Source: Hyphomonas sp. L-53-1-40 (GTDB lineage Bacteria > Pseudomonadota > Alphaproteobacteria > Caulobacterales > Hyphomonadaceae). Taken from it: a DNA stretch of 36,046 nt. Each line of letters starts with the position of its first letter. Positions within the stretch are counted from its first letter, which is position 1. Where the stretch lies: assembly GCF_000682775.1 (NCBI RefSeq), contig NZ_AWFI01000005.1, positions 1 through 36,046 on the forward strand. Reading direction: 5' to 3'. Below the pieces are notes generated by a model, which ran no database searches, was not told the DNA's origin, and worked only from the letters and a program-made list of their open reading frames with translations. A program made the translations under genes and the position numbers. Positions 16,541 to 26,312 of this stretch are shown here, piece after piece.

Positions 16541-18025
16541 ATGCACGATATCCTGGTGATCGGCGGCGGGATCAACGGAACCGGGATCGCGCGCGACGCT
16601 GCTGGTCGTGGGCTGGACGTGGTGCTCTGCGAAAAAGATGACCTTGCACAGCATACATCGTCAGCCAGCACGAAGTTGATTCATGGCGGGCTGCGTTATC
16701 TGGAGCAGTATGATTTCGGTCTGGTGCGCAAGGCCCTGATCGAGCGCGAAATCCTGCTTAAGGCAGCGCCGCACATAATCTGGCCAATGCGGTTCGTCCT
16801 GCCGCACCACAAGGAACTTCGCCCAGCCTGGCTGATCCGACTTGGTCTGTTCATCTATGATCACCTTGGCGGACGCAAATTGTTGCCTGCAACCACAACG
16901 CTTCGGCGCAAATCGTCGGCCAGACTTGACTCGCTCAAGGAAGAATACCGGCTTGCTTTCGAGTATTCTGATTGCTGGGTCGAGGATTCGCGGCTTGTCG
17001 TGCTGAACGCCGTCGATGCGAAATCGCATGGTGCTGAAGTCGTGACGCGTACCCGCTGTACGTCGCTTGTGCGCAGTGGTGACCATTGGGATGCAGTGCT
17101 GGAAAGTCCGAAAGGATCCGAGACCCGGTCATTCAGGGCGGTCGTCAATGCGGCAGGTGCCTGGGTCGACGATGTTCTGGGGCTCGACCATGGAAAGAAA
17201 AACGAGACCCACCTACGACTTGTAAAGGGTAGCCATATCATCGTGCCGCGCTGGCACGAAGGCGACTACGCCTACTTCTTCCAGAATGGTGATGGCCGGA
17301 TCATGTTCGCGATTCCCTATGAGCGCGGCGAGTTCACACTGATCGGCACGACGGACGTTCCGTATGAAGCAAATCGCGACGAGGTGAAAATTACGCCCGA
17401 TGAGATCGAGTATCTCTGCAAGGGCGCGAGCGAGTACTACAAGCGCGCCATCACTCCAGCAGATGTGGTGGCGACCTATTCCGGTGTGCGCCCACTATAT
17501 GATGACCACGCTGCCAACGCCTCCAAAGTGACGCGCGACTATGTCCTGAAACTGGATGATGACGGCGGAGCGCCGATCTTGTCAGTGTTCGGGGGCAAGA
17601 TAACGACCTATCGGGAATTGGCTGAAGACGCGCTTCAGACACTAGATAAGGTCTTTCCGGAGGCAGGTGGTGAGTGGACACGCGACGCTGACCTTCCCGG
17701 CGGAGACATGCCTCGCGCGGATTTCGACGGTTTCTATGAAGGATTGAGGCAGGATTATCCCAAGCTGAGCGCTAACCTTCTGCAGCGTCTAGCACGCGCT
17801 TACGGCACCGACGCGCGGCGTTTGTTGGGGCAAGCCGAAACGGACGGCGATCTTGGCCGAATGTTTGGTGCGAGCCTGACCGAAACTGAGGCGCGCTACC
17901 TTGTTGAAGTAGAGTTTGCTCGAACCGCAGATGACATTCTGTGGCGTCGTTCCAAGCTGGGCCTGCACATGAGCGCGGCGGAGCGGGATGCGTTCGCGGG
18001 ATGGATGGCGACTGAATGGCAGTGA
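16541..18025 (+). CDS. glpD: glycerol-3-phosphate dehydrogenase (FAD-dependent, aerobic)
   Basis: A membrane-associated flavoenzyme that oxidises sn-glycerol 3-phosphate to dihydroxyacetone phosphate and passes electrons to quinone. The 494-residue length fits. The FAD-binding fold begins at residue 5 with LVIGGGINGTGIARDAAGRGLDVVLCEKDD, split here as GGGINGTG (8-15) and the terminal Glu-Lys of the second strand. HTSSASTKLIHGGLRYLE is the classic family signature, as is IGTTDVPYE and the later VFGGKITTYRELAEDAL. The C-terminal domain spans about 385-490. The start is 1 base after the J-domain stop, with AAGGG about 6 bases before the ATG, so it is probably cotranscribed with that gene. No glpK, glpF or glpR is adjacent. 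Confidence 0.95.
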   Translation: MHDILVIGGGINGTGIARDAAGRGLDVVLCEKDDLAQHTSSASTKLIHGGLRYLEQYDFGLVRKALIEREILLKAAPHIIWPMRFVLPHHKELRPAWLIRLGLFIYDHLGGRKLLPATTTLRRKSSARLDSLKEEYRLAFEYSDCWVEDSRLVVLNAVDAKSHGAEVVTRTRCTSLVRSGDHWDAVLESPKGSETRSFRAVVNAAGAWVDDVLGLDHGKKNETHLRLVKGSHIIVPRWHEGDYAYFFQNGDGRIMFAIPYERGEFTLIGTTDVPYEANRDEVKITPDEIEYLCKGASEYYKRAITPADVVATYSGVRPLYDDHAANASKVTRDYVLKLDDDGGAPILSVFGGKITTYRELAEDALQTLDKVFPEAGGEWTRDADLPGGDMPRADFDGFYEGLRQDYPKLSANLLQRLARAYGTDARRLLGQAETDGDLGRMFGASLTETEARYLVEVEFARTADDILWRRSKLGLHMSAAERDAFAGWMATEWQ

Positions 18026-18192
18026 AGGCCTGACCGCTCTGACGCCGCGCTGCACAGGTTGATGGCATACCTGTATATTCTGTGATGCCGCGCTGTTTCG
18101 CCCGCCATGCCTTGGTAGACAGGCGAACGGCTCTATGGTCAAAGGCGCCATCCGGATTATCGCGGCTGCGGTCGCTTTGAGAGAGACTGAAG

Positions 18193-19197
18193 ATGACCAA
18201 AGGCTTGGTAACTGTTTTCGGCGGGTCGGGGTTCATTGGACGGTATGCCGCCCGTGAACTCGTCAAGAAGGGCCGGCGTGTGCGCGTTGCCTGTCGGCAC
18301 GTGAACACTGCCGGGGATGTTCGTCTTGCGGGGCCTCCAGGCTGGGTCGATATTGTTCAGGCCAATATCCGCAATCGAGAATCGATCGAGCGCGCGCTGG
18401 ATGGCGCCGACGCTGTCGTGAATCTTGTTGGCATCATGTTTGAGAAAGGCGCTCAGACGTTTGAGTCGGCTCAGAGCGAAGGGGCTGGATTGCTGGCGCA
18501 AGTTGCCGCCGAAAAAGGCATTGCACGGTTTGTCCAAGTTTCAGCCATCGGCGCTGATGCCGATTCCTCGGCTGACTATGCACGCACAAAGGCAGAAGCT
18601 GAAGCCGCTGTTCGCGACGCCATTTCTACAGCGACCATTCTACGCCCATCCATTGTGTTTGCGTCGGAAGACGAGTTCTTCAACCGCTTTGCTGCGATGG
18701 CAACGTCCCCGTTGATGAGTGTATTGCCCCTGTTGCCGGCCATTGGCGGTGGATCGACTCGCTTCCAGCCGGTCTATGCCGGTGATGTGGCCGAGGCGAT
18801 TGCTGTGGCGGTGGATGATGCAGCCACGGCAGGCAAGACTTACGAATTGGGCGGCCCCCGCACTTACACGTTCAATGAACTGTATGACGTGATCCTCGAG
18901 ACGATTGACAAGCGCCGGTTCAAAATTCCGTTGCCGTTCTTCATCGCAAAGCCCGCAGGTTATCTCACAGCAGCTGTCTGGCGCTATATTCCACCATTCT
19001 CGTGGGGCTTTCTCGGCGATCCGCCCCTCACAGGAGACCAGGTCGAGATGCTTAAATCCGACAATGTGGTCGCCGATGATGCGCTGACGCTGAAGGATCT
19101 TGGCATCACGGAGCTGGAAACGGTTGAAGCGATCGTGCCTTCTTATCTCTGGCGGTTCCGCGACTATGGCGAGTTTCACAAGGCGTCCGAGGCCTAA
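18193..19197 (+). CDS. complex I NDUFA9-like NAD(P)-binding protein
   Basis: A 334-residue atypical short-chain dehydrogenase of the complex I NDUFA9 subunit family, present in many alphaproteobacteria and related to the mitochondrial accessory subunit. The Rossmann motif VFGGSGFIGRYAARELVKKG is split at residues 8-27, DAVVNLVGIMFEKGAQTF lies in the middle, and the YARTK segment supplies the SDR Tyr and Lys positions. PLLPAIGGGSTRFQPVYAGDVAEAI is typical of the family. The bacterial proteins are not always part of complex I, and a role in quinone or lipid chemistry is possible. A GAGAGAGACTGAAG sequence precedes the ATG. It is followed, 2 bases apart on the opposite strand, by uppP, a neighbourhood common in this class. 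Confidence 0.86.
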   Translation: MTKGLVTVFGGSGFIGRYAARELVKKGRRVRVACRHVNTAGDVRLAGPPGWVDIVQANIRNRESIERALDGADAVVNLVGIMFEKGAQTFESAQSEGAGLLAQVAAEKGIARFVQVSAIGADADSSADYARTKAEAEAAVRDAISTATILRPSIVFASEDEFFNRFAAMATSPLMSVLPLLPAIGGGSTRFQPVYAGDVAEAIAVAVDDAATAGKTYELGGPRTYTFNELYDVILETIDKRRFKIPLPFFIAKPAGYLTAAVWRYIPPFSWGFLGDPPLTGDQVEMLKSDNVVADDALTLKDLGITELETVEAIVPSYLWRFRDYGEFHKASEA

Positions 19198-19199
19198 GT

Positions 19200-20051
19200 C
19201 TAGAGTAGTCCGACGAGTGGTGATCCCAGTATCAGCACGGCGCCAAGTGCGAAGCGGTACAATACGAAGGGCAGGAAGCTCATTCGGCTGAGTAGCGACA
19301 TCAGGAACCAGATGGACGCCAGCCCCGTGATGAAGGCGATGCTTGCCACAATCAGTCCATCCTTCAGGGTCAGCACGGTTTCGGTGGCATCGGCTGTCAC
19401 CAATCCCATCGCTCCGTAAAGTCCGGCAGCGGCGAGGATTGGGGCGCCTATCAGCATTGAAAATCGCGCTGCCTCGGTGCGGTCATACCCGAATGCACGA
19501 GCGGCCGTCATCGTAATGCCGGAACGGCTGGTGCCTGGCAGGATTGCAGCGATCGCCTGGGTCGCGCCGATCAGGAAAGCATGCCACATCGTCATGTCTT
19601 CTTCCTTGCGATCGCGCGCACCTTTCACATCGGCCCACCAGAGCAGGGCGCCGAAGATGATCGTTGTGGCGGCGACGACATAGATGCTGCGCATACTTTC
19701 TAGCATGCTTTCGGGCAGGAATTTTTCGTAGGCGAATGCGACCAGAACGGCGACCGGCGTTGCAACAATCACGGCGGCTGCAAGGCGAGCCCCTTTTGAC
19801 AGTGGCGATTTTGATATTGGTGCGGCGACCAGTTCAAATCCTCCTGCAATGGCGCTGGTCACGTCCTTGCGGAAATAGATCAGCATCGCCAACAAGGTGC
19901 CGAGATTTGACACGGCATTAATCAATAACTCATCGCCGGGGCTAGCTTCGAAGAATCCTGCGGCGAGCAGTACATGGCCGGAAGAGGACACGGGAAGCCA
20001 TTCTGTCGTGCCCTGCAGCAGGGCGATAATGGCGAGCTGTAATAGGGACAT
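19200..20051 (-). CDS. uppP: undecaprenyl-diphosphate phosphatase UppP (BacA)
   Basis: An inner-membrane phosphatase of 283 residues that recycles undecaprenyl diphosphate to the monophosphate carrier for peptidoglycan and other wall polymers, and confers bacitracin tolerance. Both catalytic motifs are present: GTTEWLPVSSSGHVLL (about 14-29) and LPGTSRSGITM (about 169-179). Seven to eight hydrophobic segments are visible. The ATG at 20051 has AAGG about 8 bases upstream. It is divergent from gltD across 233 bases, which hold a perfect inverted repeat at 20077-20096. Confidence 0.94.
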   Translation of the reverse strand: MSLLQLAIIALLQGTTEWLPVSSSGHVLLAAGFFEASPGDELLINAVSNLGTLLAMLIYFRKDVTSAIAGGFELVAAPISKSPLSKGARLAAAVIVATPVAVLVAFAYEKFLPESMLESMRSIYVVAATTIIFGALLWWADVKGARDRKEEDMTMWHAFLIGATQAIAAILPGTSRSGITMTAARAFGYDRTEAARFSMLIGAPILAAAGLYGAMGLVTADATETVLTLKDGLIVASIAFITGLASIWFLMSLLSRMSFLPFVLYRFALGAVLILGSPLVGLL

Positions 20052-20076
20052 CAGGCGAGCCTTACAGTTTCAACGG

Positions 20077-20096
20077 AATTCCCAACTATGGGAATT
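20077..20096. repeat. perfect 8-bp inverted repeat, possible operator
   Basis: AATTCCCA and TGGGAATT flank the 4-base loop ACTA. The site begins 26 bases before the uppP start and about 190 bases before gltD. Its symmetry suggests a regulator binding site or a hairpin in the uppP leader. I do not recognise the consensus. The rest of the 233-base gap also has GCCGC-ACAG-GCGGC and TCGGC-CA-GCCGA small repeats and a TTGCGA-N17-TAAGCA element (20229-20257) that could be a weak gltD promoter. Confidence 0.45.
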
Positions 20097-20284
20097 TACC
20101 AAAAAAGCCACCACTCGCATAAGGATCAATATGATATCTTTTTTCCGTATTGAGCCGCACAGGCGGCAAATCGGCCAGCCGAGTGCAGTTTATAAATATC
20201 ATAGTGAGTTGTGAATGATCGAATGCGCTTGCGAGCTTGGAGTGAAAGTTCTAAGCACACACTTCTAATACCGGGAGCGCCTAA

Positions 20285-21730
20285 ATGGCAGAAAAAATGC
20301 TGAAATTCATCAAAGTCGAGCGGAGCATGCCGTCAAAGCGGGATGCCTCGGACCGAAAAGACGATTTCAACGAAATCTATGCTGAGTTCAGCAAGGACAA
20401 GGCTGGTGAGCAAGCCGCGCGGTGTTCGCAGTGCGGCGTCCCATTCTGCCAACAGGGCTGCCCCCTTTCCAACAACATTCCTGATTGGTTGAAGCTCGCC
20501 GCCGAAGACCGGCTCGAAGAAGCATATCAGGTCTCGTCGGCGACCAATAACATGCCCGAAATTTGCGGCCGCATCTGTCCGCAGGATCGTCTGTGTGAGG
20601 GTATCTGCACCATCGAACAGTCGGGCCACGGCACAGTCACGATCGGATCTATTGAAAAGTATATCACTGACAATGCGTGGGAACAGGGATGGGTGAAGCC
20701 GATCACGCCCCCACGTGAACGCGCCCAATCTGCAGGCATTATTGGCGCGGGCCCTGCGGGCCTTGCTGCCGCTGAACAGCTCCGCCGAAAGGGCTATCAA
20801 GTCACGGTTTACGATGCTTATGATCGGGGGGGTGGCCTGTTGGTCTACGGAATCCCTGGCTTCAAGCTCGAGAAGGATGTGGTTGAGCGCCGTATCAAAC
20901 GCTTGGAAGATTCCGGAATCCGGTTTGAGTTCAATACGCGGGTCGGCGAGACGGTGTCTCTCTCAACGCTGCGGGATCAGCACGACACGATCCTCATCGC
21001 GACAGGTGTCTACGCAGCAAAGGATCTGAAATGTCCGGGCAGCGGGGCCAAAGGCGTATTCCCTGCGCTGGAATACCTGACCGCTTCCAACCGCAAGAAT
21101 TTTGGCGATGACGTGCCGGCCTATGATGGCGGGACTTTGAACGCAGACGGAAAGCGCGTCGTTGTGATCGGTGGCGGCGACACTGCGATGGATTGCGTGC
21201 GAACGGCGATCCGTCAGGGCGCCAAGAGCGTATCTTGTGTGTATCGCCGTGACCGCGCGAACATGCCGGGCAGTCAGCGCGAAGTGACGAATGCCGAGGA
21301 AGAGGGTGTGACCTTTGAATGGCTGGCTTCGCCCGATGCCATTCTCGATACGAAAGCCGGCAAACTCAAAGCTGTTCGCGCGAGCCGGATGAAACTGGGC
21401 GAGCCCGATGCCTCCGGTCGTCAGTCTCCGGTCAAGACCGGGGAAACATTCGACATCAAGGCCGACATGGTCATCAAGGCGCTGGGCTTTGACCCGGAAG
21501 ACCTGCCGGAATTGTTTGGCGAAGAAACCTTGACCGTAAACCGTTGGGGCGCGGTTCGGGTCGATTATGCAACAATGGAAACCAGCCTGCCCGGCGTTTA
21601 TGCGGCAGGGGATATCGTTCGCGGCGCTTCGCTAGTTGTCTGGGCCATCAAGGATGGCCGGGACGCAGCAGAAGCCATGCACAAGGCGATGAGAGCACAA
21701 GAGCGCGCTTCTAAAGTGGCGGCGGAGTAG
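20285..21730 (+). CDS. gltD: glutamate synthase small subunit GltD
   Basis: The NADPH-oxidising beta subunit of glutamate synthase (GOGAT), 481 residues. It passes electrons through FAD and iron-sulfur clusters to the large subunit. The cysteine-rich N-terminus is present: CSQCGVPFCQQGCP (about 47-60) and CGRICPQDRLCEGIC (about 97-111) for [4Fe-4S] binding. FAD site: GAGPAGLAAAEQL (about 154-166). NADPH site: VVIGGGDTAMDCVRTA (about 296-311). The C-terminal GVYAAGDIVRGASLVVWAIKDGRDAAEAM is the second FAD contact. GGGAG lies 9 bases before the ATG. gltB follows 4 bases after the stop, so both subunits are made from one message in the order small then large. Confidence 0.96.
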   Translation: MAEKMLKFIKVERSMPSKRDASDRKDDFNEIYAEFSKDKAGEQAARCSQCGVPFCQQGCPLSNNIPDWLKLAAEDRLEEAYQVSSATNNMPEICGRICPQDRLCEGICTIEQSGHGTVTIGSIEKYITDNAWEQGWVKPITPPRERAQSAGIIGAGPAGLAAAEQLRRKGYQVTVYDAYDRGGGLLVYGIPGFKLEKDVVERRIKRLEDSGIRFEFNTRVGETVSLSTLRDQHDTILIATGVYAAKDLKCPGSGAKGVFPALEYLTASNRKNFGDDVPAYDGGTLNADGKRVVVIGGGDTAMDCVRTAIRQGAKSVSCVYRRDRANMPGSQREVTNAEEEGVTFEWLASPDAILDTKAGKLKAVRASRMKLGEPDASGRQSPVKTGETFDIKADMVIKALGFDPEDLPELFGEETLTVNRWGAVRVDYATMETSLPGVYAAGDIVRGASLVVWAIKDGRDAAEAMHKAMRAQERASKVAAE

Positions 21731-21734
21731 TCAG

Positions 21735-24700
21735 ATGTCAGAATATGTAAAACAGTATGAGGCCAACCGTCAGAAGCTGATGGACGGCCACGCCTATGAC
21801 CCTGAATATGAGCATGATGCTTGTGGTGTTGGCCTTGTCGCAGCGCTCGACGGCAAGCCGCGTCGCGAAATCGTGGAGATGGGGATCGAGGCATTGAAGA
21901 ATGTCTGGCACCGAGGCGCTGTCGATGCGGATGGCAAGACCGGAGATGGCGCGGGTATTCGCGTGGAAGTGCCACAGGATTTTTTCCGTGAACATGTCAC
22001 TCGCACAGGCCACAACCCGACGGATGACCCGATCTGTGTGGGTCAGATCTTCCTGCCACGCACGGACTTTGCCGCTCAGGAGGCTGCGCGAACATTGGTT
22101 GAAACCGAGGTTCTGCATTTCGGGTTCTACATTTATGGTTGGCGACAACCCCCGGTCGATGTGACCGTGATAGGTCAGAAGGCCAAAGATACACGTCCGG
22201 CGATTGAACAGATCATGTTCCGCGATGGTATAGGGCGTAGTCCGGAAGAGCTCGAACGTGCGCTCTATATCTGCCGTCGGCGGATCGAGCGTCGCGCACG
22301 TGAGGCGGCGATTCCATCCTTTTATGTATGTTCACTTAGCCATTCGTCCCTGATCTACAAGGGCATGTTCCTGGCACAGGACATCGACAATTTCTATTTG
22401 GACCTGAAGGACGAGCGTTTCGTCTCCGCATTTGCAATCTATCACCAGCGGTATTCGACCAACACGTTCCCGCAATGGTCGCTGGCTCAGCCTTTCCGTA
22501 TGATCGCGCACAATGGCGAGATCAATACGGTGCGCGGCAACAAGAATTGGATGAAGAGCCACGAAATCCGCATGGTGTCCGAAGCCTTTGGCGAGCACGT
22601 TGATGATGTAAAGCCGGTGATCCCGGATGGTACGTCCGACTCTGGCGCGCTAGATTCCGTCTTTGAGATCCTTTGCAAGTCAGGCCGTTCGGCACCAATG
22701 GCCAAGGCCATGTTGATCCCGGAAGCGTGGTCGAAGCGGGATTCGGTCATGCCGACCGCTCACCAAGCACTCTACGACTATTGCAACTCCGTGATGGAGC
22801 CTTGGGACGGACCGGCCGGCATCGCGGCCTATGATGGCCGTTGGGCCATCGCGGGGCTTGACCGGAATGGTCTGCGGCCGCTTCGCTATGCTCTTACGGC
22901 GGATGGTATTCTGGCGGTAGGCTCTGAGGCGGGTATGTGTCCCCTTGGGGATCATGAAGTCACCAAGCGCGGCCTGATCCAGGCTGGTGGAATGATTGCA
23001 GCCGACCTGAAGACGGGTAAGTTCTACGAGCATCGGGAGCTGATCGATCTTCTCGCGGGCAAGGCGCCTTATGAAGAGTGGCTGCAGGCAGTAACCGAAC
23101 TGGAACCGGAAATCGGTCCGGGTCCTGAACCCCTTATGTTCAACAAGGAAGACCTGCTGCGTCGCCAGACGGCTGCAGGCTATACGCTGGAAACGCTTGA
23201 ACTCATCCTGTCCCCGATGGCGGAAGGCGGCAAGGAGGCGATCGGATCAATGGGCGATGACACAGCCACAGCTGTCCTGTCCTTCTCTTATCGTCCCATG
23301 AGCCATTTCTTCAGGCAGAATTTCAGCCAGGTCACGAATCCCCCGGTCGACCCGTTGCGTGAAGAGCGCGTGATGAGTCTCAAGACTCGGTTCAAAAATC
23401 TTGGAAACGTTCTCGATACCGACAAGTCTCAGCAGGAAGTGTTCGTGCTGGAAAGTCCTGTCTTGACCAATGGAATGTATGAACGCTTGATCGACCGTCT
23501 TGGTGTCGGCACCGCTGAGATTGACTGTACTTTCAATGAGGCAGATGCGGCGGGTGACGGAGTCGCGTTGAAGAATGCGCTGAGCCGAATTCGCCAGGAG
23601 GCTGAAGATGCTGTGCGGGAAGGCCGCGAGCACATAATTTTGACCGATCAGTATCAGTCTGCAGACAAGATCGCCATTCCGATGATCCTAGCCACTGGTG
23701 CAGTTCACTCGCACCTTGTGGCGCAAGGTTTGCGTACGTTCTGCTCCATCACGGTTCGGTCGGCAGAATGTCTCGACACGCACTATTTTGCCGTTCTCAT
23801 CGGTGTTGGGGCGACGTGCGTAAATGCGTATCTGGCGCAGGATATTATTGCCGACCGCCAGGCCCGGGGACTTTTCGGAGAGATGCCACTCAATGAGTGT
23901 GTATTGAATTTCAAGAAAGCCGTCGAAGCTGGCTTGTTGAAGATCATCTCCAAGATGGGAATTTCTGTAATCTCCTCCTACCGGGGCGGATACAATTTCG
24001 AAGCGCTGGGGCTCTCGCGTGCGCTTGTCGCCGACTACTTCCCAGGCATGAACAGCCGCATCTCAGGCCTTGGCCTCGCTGGCCTCGAAGAAAACTCGCT
24101 GGTTCGCCATGAGGCTGCCTTCGACGAGGATGTCGTCTCTCTGCCGGTAGGCGGGTTCTACCGCCTGAGAGCATCCGAAGAGCCCCATGCGCTTGACGGT
24201 AATCTGATCCACACATTGCAAGCGGCATGTGATCGCGGCGATTATTCTATCTATCGCAAATATGTCGAAGCAGTGCATTCGCGCGATCCGATACAATTGC
24301 GTGACTTGCTCGATTTCAAGCCGGCTGGAGACCCCGTTCCAGTATCCGTCGTTCAGTCGATCAATGAGATCCGTAAGCGCTTCATTACGCCCGGCATGTC
24401 GCTCGGCGCGTTGAGCCCAGAAGCTCATGGCACGCTGAACGTGGCCATGAACCGGATCGGTGCAAAATCGGTATCGGGCGAAGGCGGCGAAGATCGCGCC
24501 CGGTTTCGTCCGCTGCCGAATGGCGACAATATGAACTCTGCCGTCAAGCAGGTGGCCTCTGGCCGCTTTGGTGTGACTGCGGAATATCTGAACCAGTGTC
24601 GAGAGATTGAGATCAAGATCGCTCAGGGTGCAAAGCCCGGCGAGGGCGGTCAGTTGCCCGGCTTCAAGGTGACAGAATTCATTGCCAAGCTGCGCCATGC

Positions 24701-26276
24701 AACGCCGGGTGTGATGCTGATCTCACCACCGCCACACCATGACATCTACTCGATCGAAGATCTTGCCCAGCTGATCTATGACTTGAAGCAGATTAATCCG
24801 GAGGCGCGGGTTTGCGTGAAGCTCGTAGCCCAGTCAGGGGTCGGAACGGTTGCCGCTGGCGTGGCGAAGGCGAAGGCAGACGTCATACTGATTGCAGGCG
24901 GTGTCGGTGGCACGGGTGCAAGTCCACAGACCTCCATCAAGTATGCGGGTCTGCCGTGGGAACTCGGCCTTGCCGAAGCGCACCAGATCCTGTCGTTGAA
25001 CAATCTGCGCAACAAGGTCACCCTTCGCACAGATGGTGGGCTTCGTACGGGGCGCGATATTGTCATTGCAGCCATGCTGGGTGCGGAAGAATATGGCATT
25101 GGCACAGCTTCACTCGTGGCTATGGGTTGTATCATGGTGCGCCAATGCCACTCGAACACCTGCCCTGTGGGCGTCTGTGTTCAGGACGAGGCACTACGTG
25201 CACACTTTACCGGATCGCCGGAAAAGGTCGTGAACCTGATGAGCTTCATTGCCGAGGACGTTCGGGAAATTCTCGCCTCGCTCGGCCTCAAATCGCTTGA
25301 CGAAGCTATCGGCCGTACGGACCTGCTCGCTCAGGTAAGTCGTGGGTCGACACATCTCGATGATCTCGACCTGAACCCGCTGCTAGTTCAGGTCGATACC
25401 GAAAATCCTGTCATTTATCAGCCTGACCGTCGTGAAGAAGTTCCAGATACGCTGGACTCCCAGATCCTTCGTGATGCCGAGCCGTTCTTTGAGCGCGGCG
25501 AGAAGATGCAGCTGGAATATGGTGTGCGTAATACGATGCGCGCGATCGGAGCACGGTCGAGTTCTGCGATCACGCGCAAGTTCGGCATGCAGGCACTGCC
25601 AGAGGGCCGCCTGCATATCCGGCTGGAGGGGTCCGCTGGGCAATCGCTAGGCGCGTTCTCGGTGCAGGGTCTTCTGTTGGAAGTCATCGGCGATGCCAAT
25701 GATTACGTAGGTAAAGGCCTGTCGGGCGCTTCGATTGTCGTATCACCACGGCCGAAAGAGCGCCATCGGGCGGGTGATGCTATCATCGGTAATACGTGTC
25801 TGTACGGCGCAACAGCGGGCAAGTTGTTCGCAGCGGGTACGGCGGGTGTGCGCTTCGCGGTTCGCAACTCCGGTGCCGTGACAGTGATTGAGGGGTGCGG
25901 CGCGAATGGCTGTGAGTACATGACGGGCGGGCGGGCTGTCATTCTCGGCCCGGTCGGTGACAATTTTGGCGCGGGCATGACCGGCGGCACGGCCTATATC
26001 TGGGATCCAGAGAGCCAGTTCGAACGGGTGGCGAACCCGGATTCGATTGATTGGTATCCTCTCTCAGACATGCAGGCAGAGCATGTAGCAGAGGCCAGGG
26101 CGCTGATCGAGGAGCACTTCAAGCGCACCAAGTCCCTTCGCGCGAAAGACATTCTCGAGAATTGGGAAACGTCCACCAGCGAGATGTTGATGATCGTGCC
26201 CAAGGAGATTGCCCATTTGTTGCTCGGTGATACCAAGCCGAAGAGCAAGCGGAAGAAAGTAGCTGAGAAAGCCTGA
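21735..26276 (+). CDS. gltB: glutamate synthase large subunit GltB
   Basis: The alpha subunit of NADPH-glutamate synthase, 1513 residues, which makes two glutamates from glutamine and 2-oxoglutarate. Domain order is class-II glutamine amidotransferase (about 30-430; nucleophile Cys30 in HDACGVG, so 29 residues form a short propeptide), central domain (about 480-760), FMN-binding synthase barrel (about 840-1200) with GEGGEDRARF and GGVGGTGASPQTSIKYAG, the [3Fe-4S] cysteines in CIMVRQCHSNTCPVGVC (about 1131-1147), and the GXGXG beta helix (about 1275-1460) with GCGANGCEYMTGGRAVILG. GGAG lies 7 bases before the ATG within the end of gltD. The C-terminal Lys/Arg-rich tail is ordinary. A strong terminator follows. 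Confidence 0.97.
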   Translation: MSEYVKQYEANRQKLMDGHAYDPEYEHDACGVGLVAALDGKPRREIVEMGIEALKNVWHRGAVDADGKTGDGAGIRVEVPQDFFREHVTRTGHNPTDDPICVGQIFLPRTDFAAQEAARTLVETEVLHFGFYIYGWRQPPVDVTVIGQKAKDTRPAIEQIMFRDGIGRSPEELERALYICRRRIERRAREAAIPSFYVCSLSHSSLIYKGMFLAQDIDNFYLDLKDERFVSAFAIYHQRYSTNTFPQWSLAQPFRMIAHNGEINTVRGNKNWMKSHEIRMVSEAFGEHVDDVKPVIPDGTSDSGALDSVFEILCKSGRSAPMAKAMLIPEAWSKRDSVMPTAHQALYDYCNSVMEPWDGPAGIAAYDGRWAIAGLDRNGLRPLRYALTADGILAVGSEAGMCPLGDHEVTKRGLIQAGGMIAADLKTGKFYEHRELIDLLAGKAPYEEWLQAVTELEPEIGPGPEPLMFNKEDLLRRQTAAGYTLETLELILSPMAEGGKEAIGSMGDDTATAVLSFSYRPMSHFFRQNFSQVTNPPVDPLREERVMSLKTRFKNLGNVLDTDKSQQEVFVLESPVLTNGMYERLIDRLGVGTAEIDCTFNEADAAGDGVALKNALSRIRQEAEDAVREGREHIILTDQYQSADKIAIPMILATGAVHSHLVAQGLRTFCSITVRSAECLDTHYFAVLIGVGATCVNAYLAQDIIADRQARGLFGEMPLNECVLNFKKAVEAGLLKIISKMGISVISSYRGGYNFEALGLSRALVADYFPGMNSRISGLGLAGLEENSLVRHEAAFDEDVVSLPVGGFYRLRASEEPHALDGNLIHTLQAACDRGDYSIYRKYVEAVHSRDPIQLRDLLDFKPAGDPVPVSVVQSINEIRKRFITPGMSLGALSPEAHGTLNVAMNRIGAKSVSGEGGEDRARFRPLPNGDNMNSAVKQVASGRFGVTAEYLNQCREIEIKIAQGAKPGEGGQLPGFKVTEFIAKLRHATPGVMLISPPPHHDIYSIEDLAQLIYDLKQINPEARVCVKLVAQSGVGTVAAGVAKAKADVILIAGGVGGTGASPQTSIKYAGLPWELGLAEAHQILSLNNLRNKVTLRTDGGLRTGRDIVIAAMLGAEEYGIGTASLVAMGCIMVRQCHSNTCPVGVCVQDEALRAHFTGSPEKVVNLMSFIAEDVREILASLGLKSLDEAIGRTDLLAQVSRGSTHLDDLDLNPLLVQVDTENPVIYQPDRREEVPDTLDSQILRDAEPFFERGEKMQLEYGVRNTMRAIGARSSSAITRKFGMQALPEGRLHIRLEGSAGQSLGAFSVQGLLLEVIGDANDYVGKGLSGASIVVSPRPKERHRAGDAIIGNTCLYGATAGKLFAAGTAGVRFAVRNSGAVTVIEGCGANGCEYMTGGRAVILGPVGDNFGAGMTGGTAYIWDPESQFERVANPDSIDWYPLSDMQAEHVAEARALIEEHFKRTKSLRAKDILENWETSTSEMLMIVPKEIAHLLLGDTKPKSKRKKVAEKA

Positions 26277-26281
26277 TGACC

Positions 26282-26308
26282 AGCCCCCGGATCGCTCCGG
26301 GGGCTTTT
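26282..26308. terminator. intrinsic terminator after gltB
   Basis: GCCCCCGGA, a TCGC tetraloop, and TCCGGGGGC form a 9-bp perfect stem (26283-26304), extended by an A-T pair, and followed by TTTT. It sits between convergent gltB and the DUF4349 gene, 6 bases after the gltB stop. On the minus strand an AAAAG precedes the stem, so the reverse direction lacks a long T-run. Confidence 0.85.
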
Positions 26309-26312
26309 CACT

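Noticed and set aside
18026..18192. Short frame (about 31 codons) and a CAGGT/ACCTG repeat between glpD and the NDUFA9-like gene
   Set aside because: The frame is basic with no ribosome binding site, and the repeat is only 5 bp; nothing else supports a gene or operator.
23247..23633. Antisense open frames within gltB and other long genes
   Set aside because: They mirror the codon bias of strong genes on the other strand and show no ribosome binding sites or domains.
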